From Nostoc sp. TH1S01 (GTDB taxonomy: Bacteria > Cyanobacteriota > Cyanobacteriia > Cyanobacteriales > Nostocaceae), in contig JAGKSW010000032.1 in NCBI GenBank assembly GCA_018993265.1, positions 1-64,000 on the forward strand: a DNA stretch of 64,000 nt, read 5' to 3'. Below, in pieces: positions 35,299-44,157 of the stretch; position 1 is the first letter of the stretch; the number at the start of each line of letters is the position of its first letter. Position numbers and translations under genes: made by a program. The notes below the pieces were generated by a model that saw nothing but the letters and a program-made list of their open reading frames with translations, had not been told where the DNA came from and did no database searches.

Positions 35299-35937
35299 TT
35301 ACTTGTTAGGTTGAGGAGTTAACCGCAGATAGGGTTTGACTACTTCATAACCTTTGGGGAATTTTTCTTTCAATACTTCGGGGTCTTTGAGGGAGGGGAC
35401 GATAACAACCTTATCACCATCTTTCCAGTCTGCTGGGGTAGCAACACTGTAGTTATCAGTCAGTTGCAGTGAATCAATGACTCGCAAAATTTCGTCAAAG
35501 TTGCGTCCGGTGCTGGGGGGGTAGGTGAAAGAAAGACGCAGTTTTTTGTTGGGGTCAATTACAAACACGGAACGCACTGTGACTGCTGCGTTAGCGTTGG
35601 GGTGAATCATGTCGTAAAGGTCGGAAACCTTACGATCTGCGTCTGCCAAAATTGGATAGTTGAGTGAGGTATTTTGTGTTTCTTCGATGTCGCCTACCCA
35701 ACCGTTGTGAGATTCTACATCATCAACGCTGAGTGCGATCGCTTTCACATTGCGCTTGTCAAATTCTGGCTTGAGTTTTGCAACTGTACCTAGTTCAGTA
35801 GTGCAAACAGGTGTAAAGTCAGCAGGGTGAGAAAACAGCACCACCCAGCTGTCACCTGCCCATTCGTAAAAATTTATGTCGCCGTGTGTAGAGGCTTGTG
35901 TAAAGTTGGGTACTGTATCACCAAGATGGAGAGTCAT
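35299..35937 (-). CDS. 1-Cys peroxiredoxin (Prx6 type)
   Basis: 212 residues. Peroxidatic Cys45 is in PADFTPVCTTELG, and the Prx6-specific C-terminal dimer domain follows (TPADWKDGDKVVIVPSL, then FPKGYEVVKPYLRLTPQP). No second resolving cysteine is seen, so it is the 1-Cys class, which reduces H2O2 and organic hydroperoxides in the cytosol with an external reductant. Start ATG 35937 with GGGAATC upstream. Confidence 0.94.
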   Translation of the reverse strand: MTLHLGDTVPNFTQASTHGDINFYEWAGDSWVVLFSHPADFTPVCTTELGTVAKLKPEFDKRNVKAIALSVDDVESHNGWVGDIEETQNTSLNYPILADADRKVSDLYDMIHPNANAAVTVRSVFVIDPNKKLRLSFTYPPSTGRNFDEILRVIDSLQLTDNYSVATPADWKDGDKVVIVPSLKDPEVLKEKFPKGYEVVKPYLRLTPQPNK

Positions 35938-36230
35938 GAGAGATTCCCTGTAGATAAAGAGGCAGATGTAGTCTACTTTGCCATCATCCCATAAAACATC
36001 GGTTTCCCTATCGACTTTTGGCTATTTGTTACAAAATTTTAAGTTCTTAGCACGGAGGCAGGGAAAGATGCAGTGTAACTAGATGAGGCTTGATTATTAT
36101 ACAGATATAATGTTTATCTTTTACACTCCATCAATTAACTGAAAATTAACTTTTTTATCACACAATAGAATCGGGATTCACCAATTGATTGCAGAGATTG
36201 CTAGATTACTAATCATTTTGGGAGAAGTGC

Positions 36231-37943
36231 ATGATTTTTCAAAGGTCGCGGTTCGCCATTCGTCTTGTAGTAATCTCTGCTTTAGTGTTAATGACGGGGT
36301 GTAACACTAACTCGACTTCAGATAATAATTTTACAGGTTTAACAGTTAAATTGCTGGTTGGTAGTGCTTTGGGCGACTTTTGCAACCAAGCGGCGAAAAA
36401 TTTTAATGCTACCCAACCAAAGCTAGACAATGGTACAGCTTTTCAAGTGAAATGCGAATCTTTGGGTAGTGGTGATGTCGTCACTGAGGTAGTAGCTTTA
36501 GCAGATCAATTGCAAAAGGGGACAGTACAAGCTGACGCACCAGATTTTCCGACGATTATTTCTCTGGATGGAGATATATATCACAGTCAGTTAATTTACC
36601 GGATGAATCAACTTTTTCCAGGGAAAAATTACATTCCAGAGATCACAGAGTCGCCACTTATTGCTAACACCCCAATGATATTTATGGCGCAAGCTGATAT
36701 AGCAAGTGGTTTGCGGAAAGTTGCAGATCCTTATAAAGCTTTGGTGACAGCTAAAACTCACCGCGATATCGACCCAGCATCACCACCGTTGACAGTTCAT
36801 TATGTACATTCTGCCCCAACTCGTTCAAATTCTGGGTTGCAAACATTGGTAGCCCAATACGCCAGCGTATCAGGGAAACGTCCTGAAGATATAACTGTGG
36901 CGGATGTGCAGAAGTTTCAACCACAAATTCAGCAAATCCAAAGCAAAATTACTCGTTATGGGGTTTCGACTAATTCTCTCGCCCAAGCAATGGTGAAGAA
37001 TGGGCCGTTTTGGGCTTCAGTTGGTTCAGTGTATGAATCGAGTGTAATTGTGGCTAATTCGGGTTTAGCAACAGGACAGCAGCGTTATCAGGCAGTTTAT
37101 CCCAAAGCCACATTTACTTCTAATATGCGGGCGATTATCCCGAATGCACCTTGGGTAAGCGCGGATGAAAAGGCAGCTGCAGAGAAGTTTATCACCTATT
37201 GGCGATCGCCTGAAACTCAAAAAATTGCCCCCGATTTAGGTTTACGTCCCGGAACCCCAGGAGTTGCTTTAGGTGCTAAGTTTAGTCCCGAATTTGGTGT
37301 GGAAGCCCAAGCCAAGTATGATTCCTTGCGTCCACCAAAGCCGGAAGTTGTTGATGCAATGCTGAAATCATGGCAGGAATCAGCAAAAAAACCATCGTTG
37401 GTAGTGGTTGTTGTTGATTCTTCGGGTTCAATGTCGGGTGATAAATTACCAGCCGTACAAAATACTTTACAAAATTACATTAAGAATTTGGGGCCGAAAG
37501 AACAAATTGCTTTGATTGATTTTGACTCAGTAATTCGTCCACCTGTATTAGTAGATGGTACACCCCAAGGACGCGATCGCGGTTGGCAATTTATCAATGG
37601 ACTTCAGGCTGATGGTGGGACAAAATTATACGATGCAGCTTTAGAGGCGAGAAATTGGCTACAAAAAAATCTGCGGAAAGATGCAATTAACGCTGTGTTG
37701 ATATTAACTGATGGTGAAGATGCGGGTTCAAAAATTAAGTTGAATGAGTTGGAAGAAGAATTGAAAAAAAGCGGTTTTGCAACTGACCAAAGAATTGGCT
37801 TTTTTACGATTGGCTATGGTAAAGAAGGTGAATTTCAACCAGATGTTTTAAAAGAAATTGCGGAGTTAAATGGAGGGTATTATTCTCAAGGCAATACTGA
37901 GACAATTTTGCAGTTAATGTCAAATTTACAGGTAGAATTTTAA
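36231..37943 (+). CDS. Lipoprotein with substrate-binding and von Willebrand A domains
   Basis: 570 residues. A lipobox (SALVLMTGC) makes it a lipoprotein. Residues about 35-375 form a bacterial extracellular solute-binding domain with PTRSNSG at 196-202. Residues about 385-570 are a vWA domain with an intact MIDAS: DSSGS (396-400), the GGTKLYDA threonine and LTDGEDAG. No ABC permease or ATPase is near, so it is not an ordinary importer component; the vWA domain points to metal-dependent protein contacts at the membrane surface. It is the first gene of a tight three-gene operon (8-bp gaps) with ribosome site GGGAG. Confidence 0.88.
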   Translation: MIFQRSRFAIRLVVISALVLMTGCNTNSTSDNNFTGLTVKLLVGSALGDFCNQAAKNFNATQPKLDNGTAFQVKCESLGSGDVVTEVVALADQLQKGTVQADAPDFPTIISLDGDIYHSQLIYRMNQLFPGKNYIPEITESPLIANTPMIFMAQADIASGLRKVADPYKALVTAKTHRDIDPASPPLTVHYVHSAPTRSNSGLQTLVAQYASVSGKRPEDITVADVQKFQPQIQQIQSKITRYGVSTNSLAQAMVKNGPFWASVGSVYESSVIVANSGLATGQQRYQAVYPKATFTSNMRAIIPNAPWVSADEKAAAEKFITYWRSPETQKIAPDLGLRPGTPGVALGAKFSPEFGVEAQAKYDSLRPPKPEVVDAMLKSWQESAKKPSLVVVVVDSSGSMSGDKLPAVQNTLQNYIKNLGPKEQIALIDFDSVIRPPVLVDGTPQGRDRGWQFINGLQADGGTKLYDAALEARNWLQKNLRKDAINAVLILTDGEDAGSKIKLNELEEELKKSGFATDQRIGFFTIGYGKEGEFQPDVLKEIAELNGGYYSQGNTETILQLMSNLQVEF

Positions 37944-37951
37944 ACTAGTTT

Positions 37952-38674
37952 ATGAAAATTGTTAATCCTCTTTATTATCCATTAGCAGTGTTAGCTGGGG
38001 GAATTTCTCTATTTTTGGGAGTGCGTTTATTACAATTGCCCAGCTTAGTTATGTTACCTGTAGCTTCGGGGATAGCTCTAATTAGCGCGAGTTTTATCAA
38101 ATATCGTGAACCCCAAGCTTTTGAATTAGCAAATCCAGAATTAGAAAGAGAAGTTAACGCCGTTAAGCTGGCAGCTTTAGGATTAGTAAATCAATCAGAA
38201 AATTTGCGTTTGGAGGCGAAAAAATTACTCAATGATTCATTTCAAATAGAACTTTTAACAGCATTGGAAATAAATGGCGATCGCATTTCCACATTACCCA
38301 ATAAAATCGACACATTAGCCTGGAACTTATTCAGCAATAATTCAATTCTTTCAGTCAGTGCTTTACAGCAGCAATTAGCAGAAGTCCAAAAAAAATTGAG
38401 TACGAGTTCTGGTGTCGCCAAAGAACATCTCAATCAACTAGCTGCAAGCCTGAAACGCAATCTTAAATTAGCCCAAGATGGTGAGGACACGCGGTTAGCC
38501 AGAATTATCAATATTTCCACATTAATTCAAGATTGTACAGGCATATTGCAACAATTACAAACTAAATTGCGAAACTCAGATTTAAGTGATGCTCAACAAA
38601 TTCATGAGATGCAATTACTCAGTGATGAACTTACTAGCTTAGTAGAAAATATAGATTTATTAGTGCAGAAATAA
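37952..38674 (+). CDS. Membrane-anchored coiled-coil protein
   Basis: 240 residues. Two closely spaced N-terminal membrane helices (LAVLAGGISLFLGVRLL and LVMLPVASGIALISASFI) are followed by a long helical, mostly coiled-coil domain of about 190 residues (ELEREVNAVKLAALGLVNQ, LQQQLAEVQKKLSTSS, ELTSLVENIDLLVQK). No catalytic motif. The topology resembles XpaC-like proteins that accompany TelA, but I see no definite match. Encoded between two substrate-binding-type proteins with 8-bp spacers, it likely bridges them at the cytoplasmic membrane. Confidence 0.75.
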   Translation: MKIVNPLYYPLAVLAGGISLFLGVRLLQLPSLVMLPVASGIALISASFIKYREPQAFELANPELEREVNAVKLAALGLVNQSENLRLEAKKLLNDSFQIELLTALEINGDRISTLPNKIDTLAWNLFSNNSILSVSALQQQLAEVQKKLSTSSGVAKEHLNQLAASLKRNLKLAQDGEDTRLARIINISTLIQDCTGILQQLQTKLRNSDLSDAQQIHEMQLLSDELTSLVENIDLLVQK

Positions 38675-38682
38675 CTAAAATT

Positions 38683-39813
38683 ATGCCACCAGGATTAAAA
38701 GCTTCTAAAACAAAATCAAAATCTGCAAAAGTTATGACTTCAGTTGCAATTATGATTGCAGCTTTGGGTTTGACTTATATTCCGCTTCCTGGTTCAAATA
38801 AAACTATAGTTATTGTTAGTGGTACAGAACTACAAGAACCACTGCAAGAATTAGAAGCGAAATTTGAGCAAGTAAATCCTAATATTAAACTAGATTTAAA
38901 ATTTCAAGGTTCTCAAGAAATTGTTAACAATTATCTTGACCAGAAAAATGATTTTAAACCAACCATCTTAATTCCTGCTAATGGAGAAATTTTAACAGAA
39001 TTAAGCGATCGCCTCCGCACTACTAGCCAAACCGAACCCTTTTACGACACTCCCCGACCACTAGCAAAAACTCTATTAGTCGGTATTGCTTGGCCAGAAC
39101 GGGGTAAAGTCCTCTTTCCCAATGGACGCTTTCAATGGTCAAAACTAGAACAAGCAATGCAAGCAAGTAACTGGGGAAAAGTTGGCGGTTCAAGTAATTG
39201 GGGAAGTTTCGATTTTGTCACTACCGACCCCACGCGGTCTAATAGTGGTCAGTTGACTTTGGAATTGTGGACGCAATCAAAATTAGGCGGAACTATCAAC
39301 GCCGATAGTTTCAACAGTTCATCTATACAACCGCTATTTAGTTTAATCAAAAAATCAGTTTATCAGCCACCTCGTTCTACAGATATTCTCTTACAAGAAT
39401 TTATTGTCAGAGGCCCTAACGATGCCGATGTTGCCACTGTCTATGAAAGTATAGCTTTATATCGTTGGCAGCAATCAGCCGCCAGTAAAGGCAAACCTTA
39501 CCAAGTTTATTATTTAGACCCATCCATTGAAACTACTGCCACCGCCGCCATTGTCCGACGAGACGTAGATGAGGGTACAGTAAAAGCCGCCAAACAATTT
39601 TTAGACTTTCTCACCCAACCAGAACAACAAGCAGTATTTGTCAAATACGGTTTCCGTCCAGTGAATAATGGGGTTGATTTAAAAACTGTACCTAATAGCC
39701 CCTGGAATCAAAATATTCCCGGTGCAGAAATTAAACCGAGTGTAAACATTCTTCCACCACCTGATAGCAAAACAATCACAGAAATTCAACGTCAATGGGA
39801 AAGGGCGAATTAA
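38683..39813 (+). CDS. Membrane-anchored substrate-binding-domain protein
   Basis: 376 residues. One N-terminal membrane helix (VAIMIAALGLTYIPL) without a lipobox is followed by a solute-binding fold (TIVIVSGTELQEPLQELEAK, LLVGIAWPERGK, ATVYESIALY, LDFLTQPEQQAVFVKYGFRP). It shares the exact motif PTRSNSG (183-189) with the first gene of the operon, so the two are probably paralogous binding domains of the SBP_bac_11 type. No transporter components are nearby. Function unknown; a surface sensing or assembly role with the vWA protein is inferred. Confidence 0.82.
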   Translation: MPPGLKASKTKSKSAKVMTSVAIMIAALGLTYIPLPGSNKTIVIVSGTELQEPLQELEAKFEQVNPNIKLDLKFQGSQEIVNNYLDQKNDFKPTILIPANGEILTELSDRLRTTSQTEPFYDTPRPLAKTLLVGIAWPERGKVLFPNGRFQWSKLEQAMQASNWGKVGGSSNWGSFDFVTTDPTRSNSGQLTLELWTQSKLGGTINADSFNSSSIQPLFSLIKKSVYQPPRSTDILLQEFIVRGPNDADVATVYESIALYRWQQSAASKGKPYQVYYLDPSIETTATAAIVRRDVDEGTVKAAKQFLDFLTQPEQQAVFVKYGFRPVNNGVDLKTVPNSPWNQNIPGAEIKPSVNILPPPDSKTITEIQRQWERAN

Positions 39814-39822
39814 GAAATTTTT

Positions 39823-39897
39823 CACGCCAAGGCGCAAAGGCGCAAAGAGGAGTGCAAGCTTATTCCTCTGCGTCCTCTGTGCCTCTGTGGTTCGTTA
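39823..39897. repeat. Paired dispersed repeats (GGCGCAAA and CCTCTGCG types)
   Basis: CGCCAAGGCGCAAAGGCGCAAAG at 39823-39849 and CCTCTGCGTCCTCTGTG plus CCTCTGTGGTTCG at 39865-39897 fill the space between two convergent genes. Both types recur elsewhere in the window. Confidence 0.75.
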
Positions 39898-41067
39898 CTT
39901 AATTAGAATTTGCTGATAAGCTTGAATCATTTGGCGAGCGATCGCATCCCAACTAAAATGTTCTAAAGCATATTTTTGAGCATTTATTCCCCGACGTTGA
40001 CATTCTTGGGGACTTTGTAACGCCTGTTGCAATAACTCAAACAACGATGAAACCTCAGTTTTACCCACCCATCCCGACTGACTATCGCTGACTTGCTGCC
40101 AAATATGCACCTGGTCAGAAATCACTACAGGTATCCCTGCAACCATCGCCTCAGCAACCGCAATACCAAAGTTTTCGTAATAAGAAGGTAAAACAAATAA
40201 ATCAGCCGCTTGTAATAAGCCTGCTTTCAATTCACCACTCACAAAGCCTGTAATGGTAGTATGCGATCGCAATGGTGAATTCTCAATTTGAGATTTAATG
40301 TTTTGTTCATAGTCTGGGTCTTGAGGATTTGTCCCTGCTAGAACAAAATGGAATTTACAATCATTTGCCAACAGCTTTTCTAAAGCCGGAATTAACAAAT
40401 TCAAGCCTTTTTTTGGGTCAATTCGCGACATAAACAAAACTAAAGGCACATCTTCCGATATACCTAGCTGACCGCGTACTGCACTTGATGAAGTTTTTTG
40501 CGTCGGTTTTACACCCAAAGGAATTACTAAATCTTTGGTATTGACTCCAAATCTTTCTGATATTTTTGCTTCTTGTTCGCTAGTAAAATGAATTGCTGCT
40601 GCACCTGCTAAATTGTTTCTTTCTAACAGTTCTACATACAACTTTTTTAATTGTTTTTTCTTTTGTAAATCAGCCGGATCAAGAGTACCTAAAGGGCGCA
40701 AGATATAAGGTAATTTTTGTTGACGGCAGACCATCGCCGCCGCACTACTAATAGGTGAAAATAAAGCATGAATATGGGCTAAATCAAATTCAACCGCATG
40801 ATTTTTCAGCCAATTGAGTAAATCTAGCGAAAATTTATAGCGGCGAAATGGCGCACAGCGAAAGTAAATTATTTCATAACCATCTTGTTGAATTGGGTGA
40901 TTTAAAGGTACATCAAGAGGTTGTTGACCAGTATCACCATTACTATCAGTTGTGAGAATAGTAACTTTTACGCCTTCTTTTGCTAAAGCTGGAGCTAACC
41001 CTAATACCATTTGGCTAGGGCCACCATAAATTAAAGAAATAGATGGAACAATTTGTAGTATTCGCAT
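39895..41067 (-). CDS. Glycosyltransferase family 4
   Basis: 390 residues, GT-B fold. The N-terminus has the donor-independent loop SISLIYGGPSQMVLGLAPALAKEG, and the C-terminal half has the start of the Rossmann domain LVLFMSRIDPKKGLNLLI and the EX7E motif in SYYENFGIAVAEAMVAG. It transfers a sugar from a nucleotide donor to a glycan lipid intermediate at the inner face of the membrane. It follows the GT2 gene on the same strand with only a 79-bp gap containing a hairpin repeat. In context it could correspond to one of the Hps glycosyltransferases (HpsO/HpsP type), which is inference. Confidence 0.87.
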   Translation of the reverse strand: MRILQIVPSISLIYGGPSQMVLGLAPALAKEGVKVTILTTDSNGDTGQQPLDVPLNHPIQQDGYEIIYFRCAPFRRYKFSLDLLNWLKNHAVEFDLAHIHALFSPISSAAAMVCRQQKLPYILRPLGTLDPADLQKKKQLKKLYVELLERNNLAGAAAIHFTSEQEAKISERFGVNTKDLVIPLGVKPTQKTSSSAVRGQLGISEDVPLVLFMSRIDPKKGLNLLIPALEKLLANDCKFHFVLAGTNPQDPDYEQNIKSQIENSPLRSHTTITGFVSGELKAGLLQAADLFVLPSYYENFGIAVAEAMVAGIPVVISDQVHIWQQVSDSQSGWVGKTEVSSLFELLQQALQSPQECQRRGINAQKYALEHFSWDAIARQMIQAYQQILIK

Positions 41068-41093
41068 TTTAATTTAAGATTATCGAGAGAATC

Positions 41094-41126
41094 AGATCCC
41101 CGACTTCTTTAAGAAGTCGGGGATCT
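41094..41126. repeat. 33-bp palindrome (hairpin), copy 2
   Basis: AGATCCCCGACTTCTT and AAGAAGTCGGGGATCT form a near-perfect palindrome between the two glycosyltransferase genes. It differs from the one at 5198-5230 at two stem pairs, both compensated, and at one loop base. Confidence 0.85.
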
Positions 41127-41146
41127 CAAGACCGCAACAGCAATTT

Positions 41147-42169
41147 TCAATTAGCAGACATAGAAGCTTCTTTATTAACAACTAACATTTGGGATTGTTT
41201 ATCTAACATGCTATAACTCTGTCCATTATTCCAGAGTGATTGAATCACAGTAGACAAAGCATTCATAAAGCCTAATAAGTAGAACATAGCACGAGACACA
41301 ACTGCCACAAAAGAACCGCTTTTGTTACAAGGTGGATGTCCCAAAACCTGACAATCAAATAAACGAGCGTATAGCTGTAAAGCTTCAATAAAAGTCAGAT
41401 TCTTCAACGCCATCAAAAAATTATTGTGATAGAAAGTGAGTTGATATTTGAGCGATCGCGTACTGATATCATGACAACCACCCGTCTCCTCACCTAAATG
41501 CACTAAATGTGCTTCTGGGTCGTACCAAATCTTATATCCTGTCTGCCTAATTCGCAAACAAAAATCAGATTCTTCCCGTACTGCACTCCCGCGAAACCTC
41601 TCATCAAACCTCAGTCCGTACTTACTAAAAATATCGCGGCGAAATGACATATTACAACCCCTTGCTGTTAACACTTGTTGGGGTTTAATTGTATGTACTA
41701 AATCAATATAATACCAAGCAATACCAGGGTTCATCGCTTGAGGAGGAAGATATTCAATCTGTAATTTTCCCCCAGACTCACCCAACTTCATTCTGTCAAA
41801 TACTCTTCCAGCCACAGCCCCAATTTCTGGATTTTGCAAATAATTTTTCGCATGAGCCATTAAAAACCCAGGCGTTAATTTCACATCATCATCAATAAAT
41901 AAAATTATTTCTCCAGATGAGCGCCGCACACCATAATTCCGCGCCCCAGGTAAACTAGCCCAATTCAAACGAAACCATTGAATTTTACCTAAAGTAGTAA
42001 CTTCTTCTAAATAAGCTTGCACTTCTGGTTGGTGTTTTGGCGATTGATCTACTACCAAAACTTCAAAATTAGGATAGTCTTGATTCAGAACATCCACAAT
42101 ACTATCCTTTAGTGCTTCCTCTCGTCCGTAGGTTGGTATGATTACGGAAATTAAAGGCAAATCATTCAT
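41147..42169 (-). CDS. Glycosyltransferase family 2
   Basis: 340 residues with a GT-A fold: SVIIPTYGREEALKDSI, VVDQS, ARNYGVRRSSGEIILFIDDDVKL containing the DXD-type metal site, and a later REESDFCLRIRQTG (acceptor-side ED-like motif). It is a metal-dependent inverting transferase. A C-terminal hydrophobic stretch (AMFYLLGFMNALSTVI) may tether it to the membrane. Neighbours suggest extracellular polysaccharide assembly; it could be the HpsN-type transferase, but I cannot confirm this. Confidence 0.87.
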   Translation of the reverse strand: MNDLPLISVIIPTYGREEALKDSIVDVLNQDYPNFEVLVVDQSPKHQPEVQAYLEEVTTLGKIQWFRLNWASLPGARNYGVRRSSGEIILFIDDDVKLTPGFLMAHAKNYLQNPEIGAVAGRVFDRMKLGESGGKLQIEYLPPQAMNPGIAWYYIDLVHTIKPQQVLTARGCNMSFRRDIFSKYGLRFDERFRGSAVREESDFCLRIRQTGYKIWYDPEAHLVHLGEETGGCHDISTRSLKYQLTFYHNNFLMALKNLTFIEALQLYARLFDCQVLGHPPCNKSGSFVAVVSRAMFYLLGFMNALSTVIQSLWNNGQSYSMLDKQSQMLVVNKEASMSAN

Positions 42170-42255
42170 GTGATTTTATGCTCAAATAAATTGGTTGTTT
42201 TGATAGTAGAGTTACCAGGGATGATATTTGTTACTTTCCAGAGAAACTTACTCAA

Positions 42256-43914
42256 TTAAAACTTGATTTGTAGACGTTTTTTCTGGGTTGAGTTTTCAGG
42301 CTCGGCATCTTCCTTTTCTTGTTTATCTAGTGTGGGTAATTTGAATAGTATTCCCGCAACAAACCAGTAATACACAGCCACCGGATCAACATCTAAAGGA
42401 TAGTAGTAGGTGTTATAACTAATAAACAATATAAACACCCACAAAGCTGCTCCGTAACTGCGGAAATTACGGTTTTTTATGGAACGATAAGTTTTGAACC
42501 CTGTAAATGTCAGGGTACTAACTAAAGCGAAAAAACCTAACACACCAAAAATCCCAACCTCGTATAAAACTTTGGGATAGTATGTCTCTACTAACTTAGT
42601 TTGACCCAATGCACGCGCCGAGTTAGTCGCTCGACCTAAGCCGCTTCCTATGGGGGTGTCTACATTTTTCCAGTTTTCCGCAAATTGCTGGATAATAAAA
42701 TCTTGGGGTGGTGAAGCATTCCAGCGTACCAAAAAGCTATCTAGTCGCTCTTGAACCACTACAGGGTTCGTCACCACTGCAATTCCCAAAATCATCACTA
42801 GTCCTATCCCAATCGGTAAAAACCGCTTCAGGTTGGCAATTTGACCAGTGAGTAATAGCAGCATCACAAAGCAAGTTGGTACTAAAGCTAAGGCAATTCT
42901 CTGTCCAGAAATTACTGCATTAACAAAGATTAATGCCAAAGAACCTAAACTTGTTAACCGCCACAAAATTGATGGGTCGGAAAAGCCTGTAGCAAAGGCA
43001 AAAAAGGTACTAGAAATTAAAAACCATGCCCACTGCCAAGGCGCAACAAATGTTCCTGGGAGGCGAATAATTCCTTGACTGGGGCTATAAACTAAAGCTC
43101 CACCAAAATAACATCGAGCATCAAGTGTGGCTTTAAATAAAGCCGCACCTTCTAAATTTCGTGTACCTTCACAAATGCCAACTACTAATAGTATGTATTG
43201 CAGAAATCCCAGTCCACAGCAAATGATGATGAGAACAATTTGTAAGCGCGTTATCTTCAGAAAATCTTTCTTATCACGAATGAGATAATAAGCGCAGGTA
43301 ATTAAAGGAACGTAACCTAAAAATACTTTTAAACCTAAAATTCCTAAGCCTATAGGTACTTCCTTGACTGGTGTTTCTAAAAGTCCTACAGGTGGTGGGT
43401 TAAGTTGCTGTCCACCATTGATAAATACCAACGTTAATAAACTTGAACCCAATACAAAATAAAAAGGAATTGTAATCTCTTTGGGGATAATGAAGGGTAA
43501 CTTTTGTTTGCGGCAAATCTGCCAAAGCGCGATCGCTACTGGAATGTAAAATGAATCTTTAGCTAATTGCAGGATTGGACTGTTACCAATGTAATAAGTA
43601 ATTGTTCCGCCAAAAGGGACATATATAATAAAGGCAATTAAAGCCTGACGGGGGTATTTATAAGAAAAAGCCATCACAAGAACACCCAAGACAGCGGGTA
43701 ATGCTGCCTTAATTCCGGCGAATAAAAATAGCAAAAAACCTAAAAATAACGCGCCCGATAAGGATTTAGTCAGCAAATCCATGAACTCTTGGCGAGCTTT
43801 CTTTGCTTGACGCTTTTGGGCTAACCTTTCTTGGAGGCTAAGAGTAGGTGCATCCTTTTGAGGCTGCTTTTTTGAGTTTTTTGATTTCTGGGATTTTGAT
43901 TTTACTTTTGCCAT
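42256..43914 (-). CDS. hpsL: HpsL-like polysaccharide biosynthesis membrane protein
   Basis: 552 residues. A highly basic N-terminus (KVKSKSQKSKNSKKQPQK) precedes about 11-12 transmembrane helices and a large periplasmic loop (VVQERLDSFLVRWNASPPQD to GSGLGRATNSAR). This matches the O-antigen ligase/polymerase superfamily. The basic head, QERLAQKRQAKKARQEF and the overall size fit what I recall of HpsL from the Nostoc hormogonium polysaccharide genes, which is needed for gliding filaments. It would polymerise or ligate the exported glycan. Two glycosyltransferases follow on the same strand. Confidence 0.6.
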   Translation of the reverse strand: MAKVKSKSQKSKNSKKQPQKDAPTLSLQERLAQKRQAKKARQEFMDLLTKSLSGALFLGFLLFLFAGIKAALPAVLGVLVMAFSYKYPRQALIAFIIYVPFGGTITYYIGNSPILQLAKDSFYIPVAIALWQICRKQKLPFIIPKEITIPFYFVLGSSLLTLVFINGGQQLNPPPVGLLETPVKEVPIGLGILGLKVFLGYVPLITCAYYLIRDKKDFLKITRLQIVLIIICCGLGFLQYILLVVGICEGTRNLEGAALFKATLDARCYFGGALVYSPSQGIIRLPGTFVAPWQWAWFLISSTFFAFATGFSDPSILWRLTSLGSLALIFVNAVISGQRIALALVPTCFVMLLLLTGQIANLKRFLPIGIGLVMILGIAVVTNPVVVQERLDSFLVRWNASPPQDFIIQQFAENWKNVDTPIGSGLGRATNSARALGQTKLVETYYPKVLYEVGIFGVLGFFALVSTLTFTGFKTYRSIKNRNFRSYGAALWVFILFISYNTYYYPLDVDPVAVYYWFVAGILFKLPTLDKQEKEDAEPENSTQKKRLQIKF

Positions 43915-44157
43915 AGCAGCACTTTAGCCTGTTAGCCCTTGTATAAAAAAAGCTGATTCATGAGTTAGAAATACTAGTTTCTTCCGTCTAGTTACCTAGT
44001 GCTTTTTCTTGGTTTTTGATGGCTAATGACTTAATCCGGAAAGTTAAAACCTGATAATAACATACATAAAGCTTGTGTCTAATGAGACTCCTGATAATGA
44101 AACTTGTTTCATCGGCAAGTATGAAAGTAGTCTGTCTTTTACTCCCCACTCCCAACA

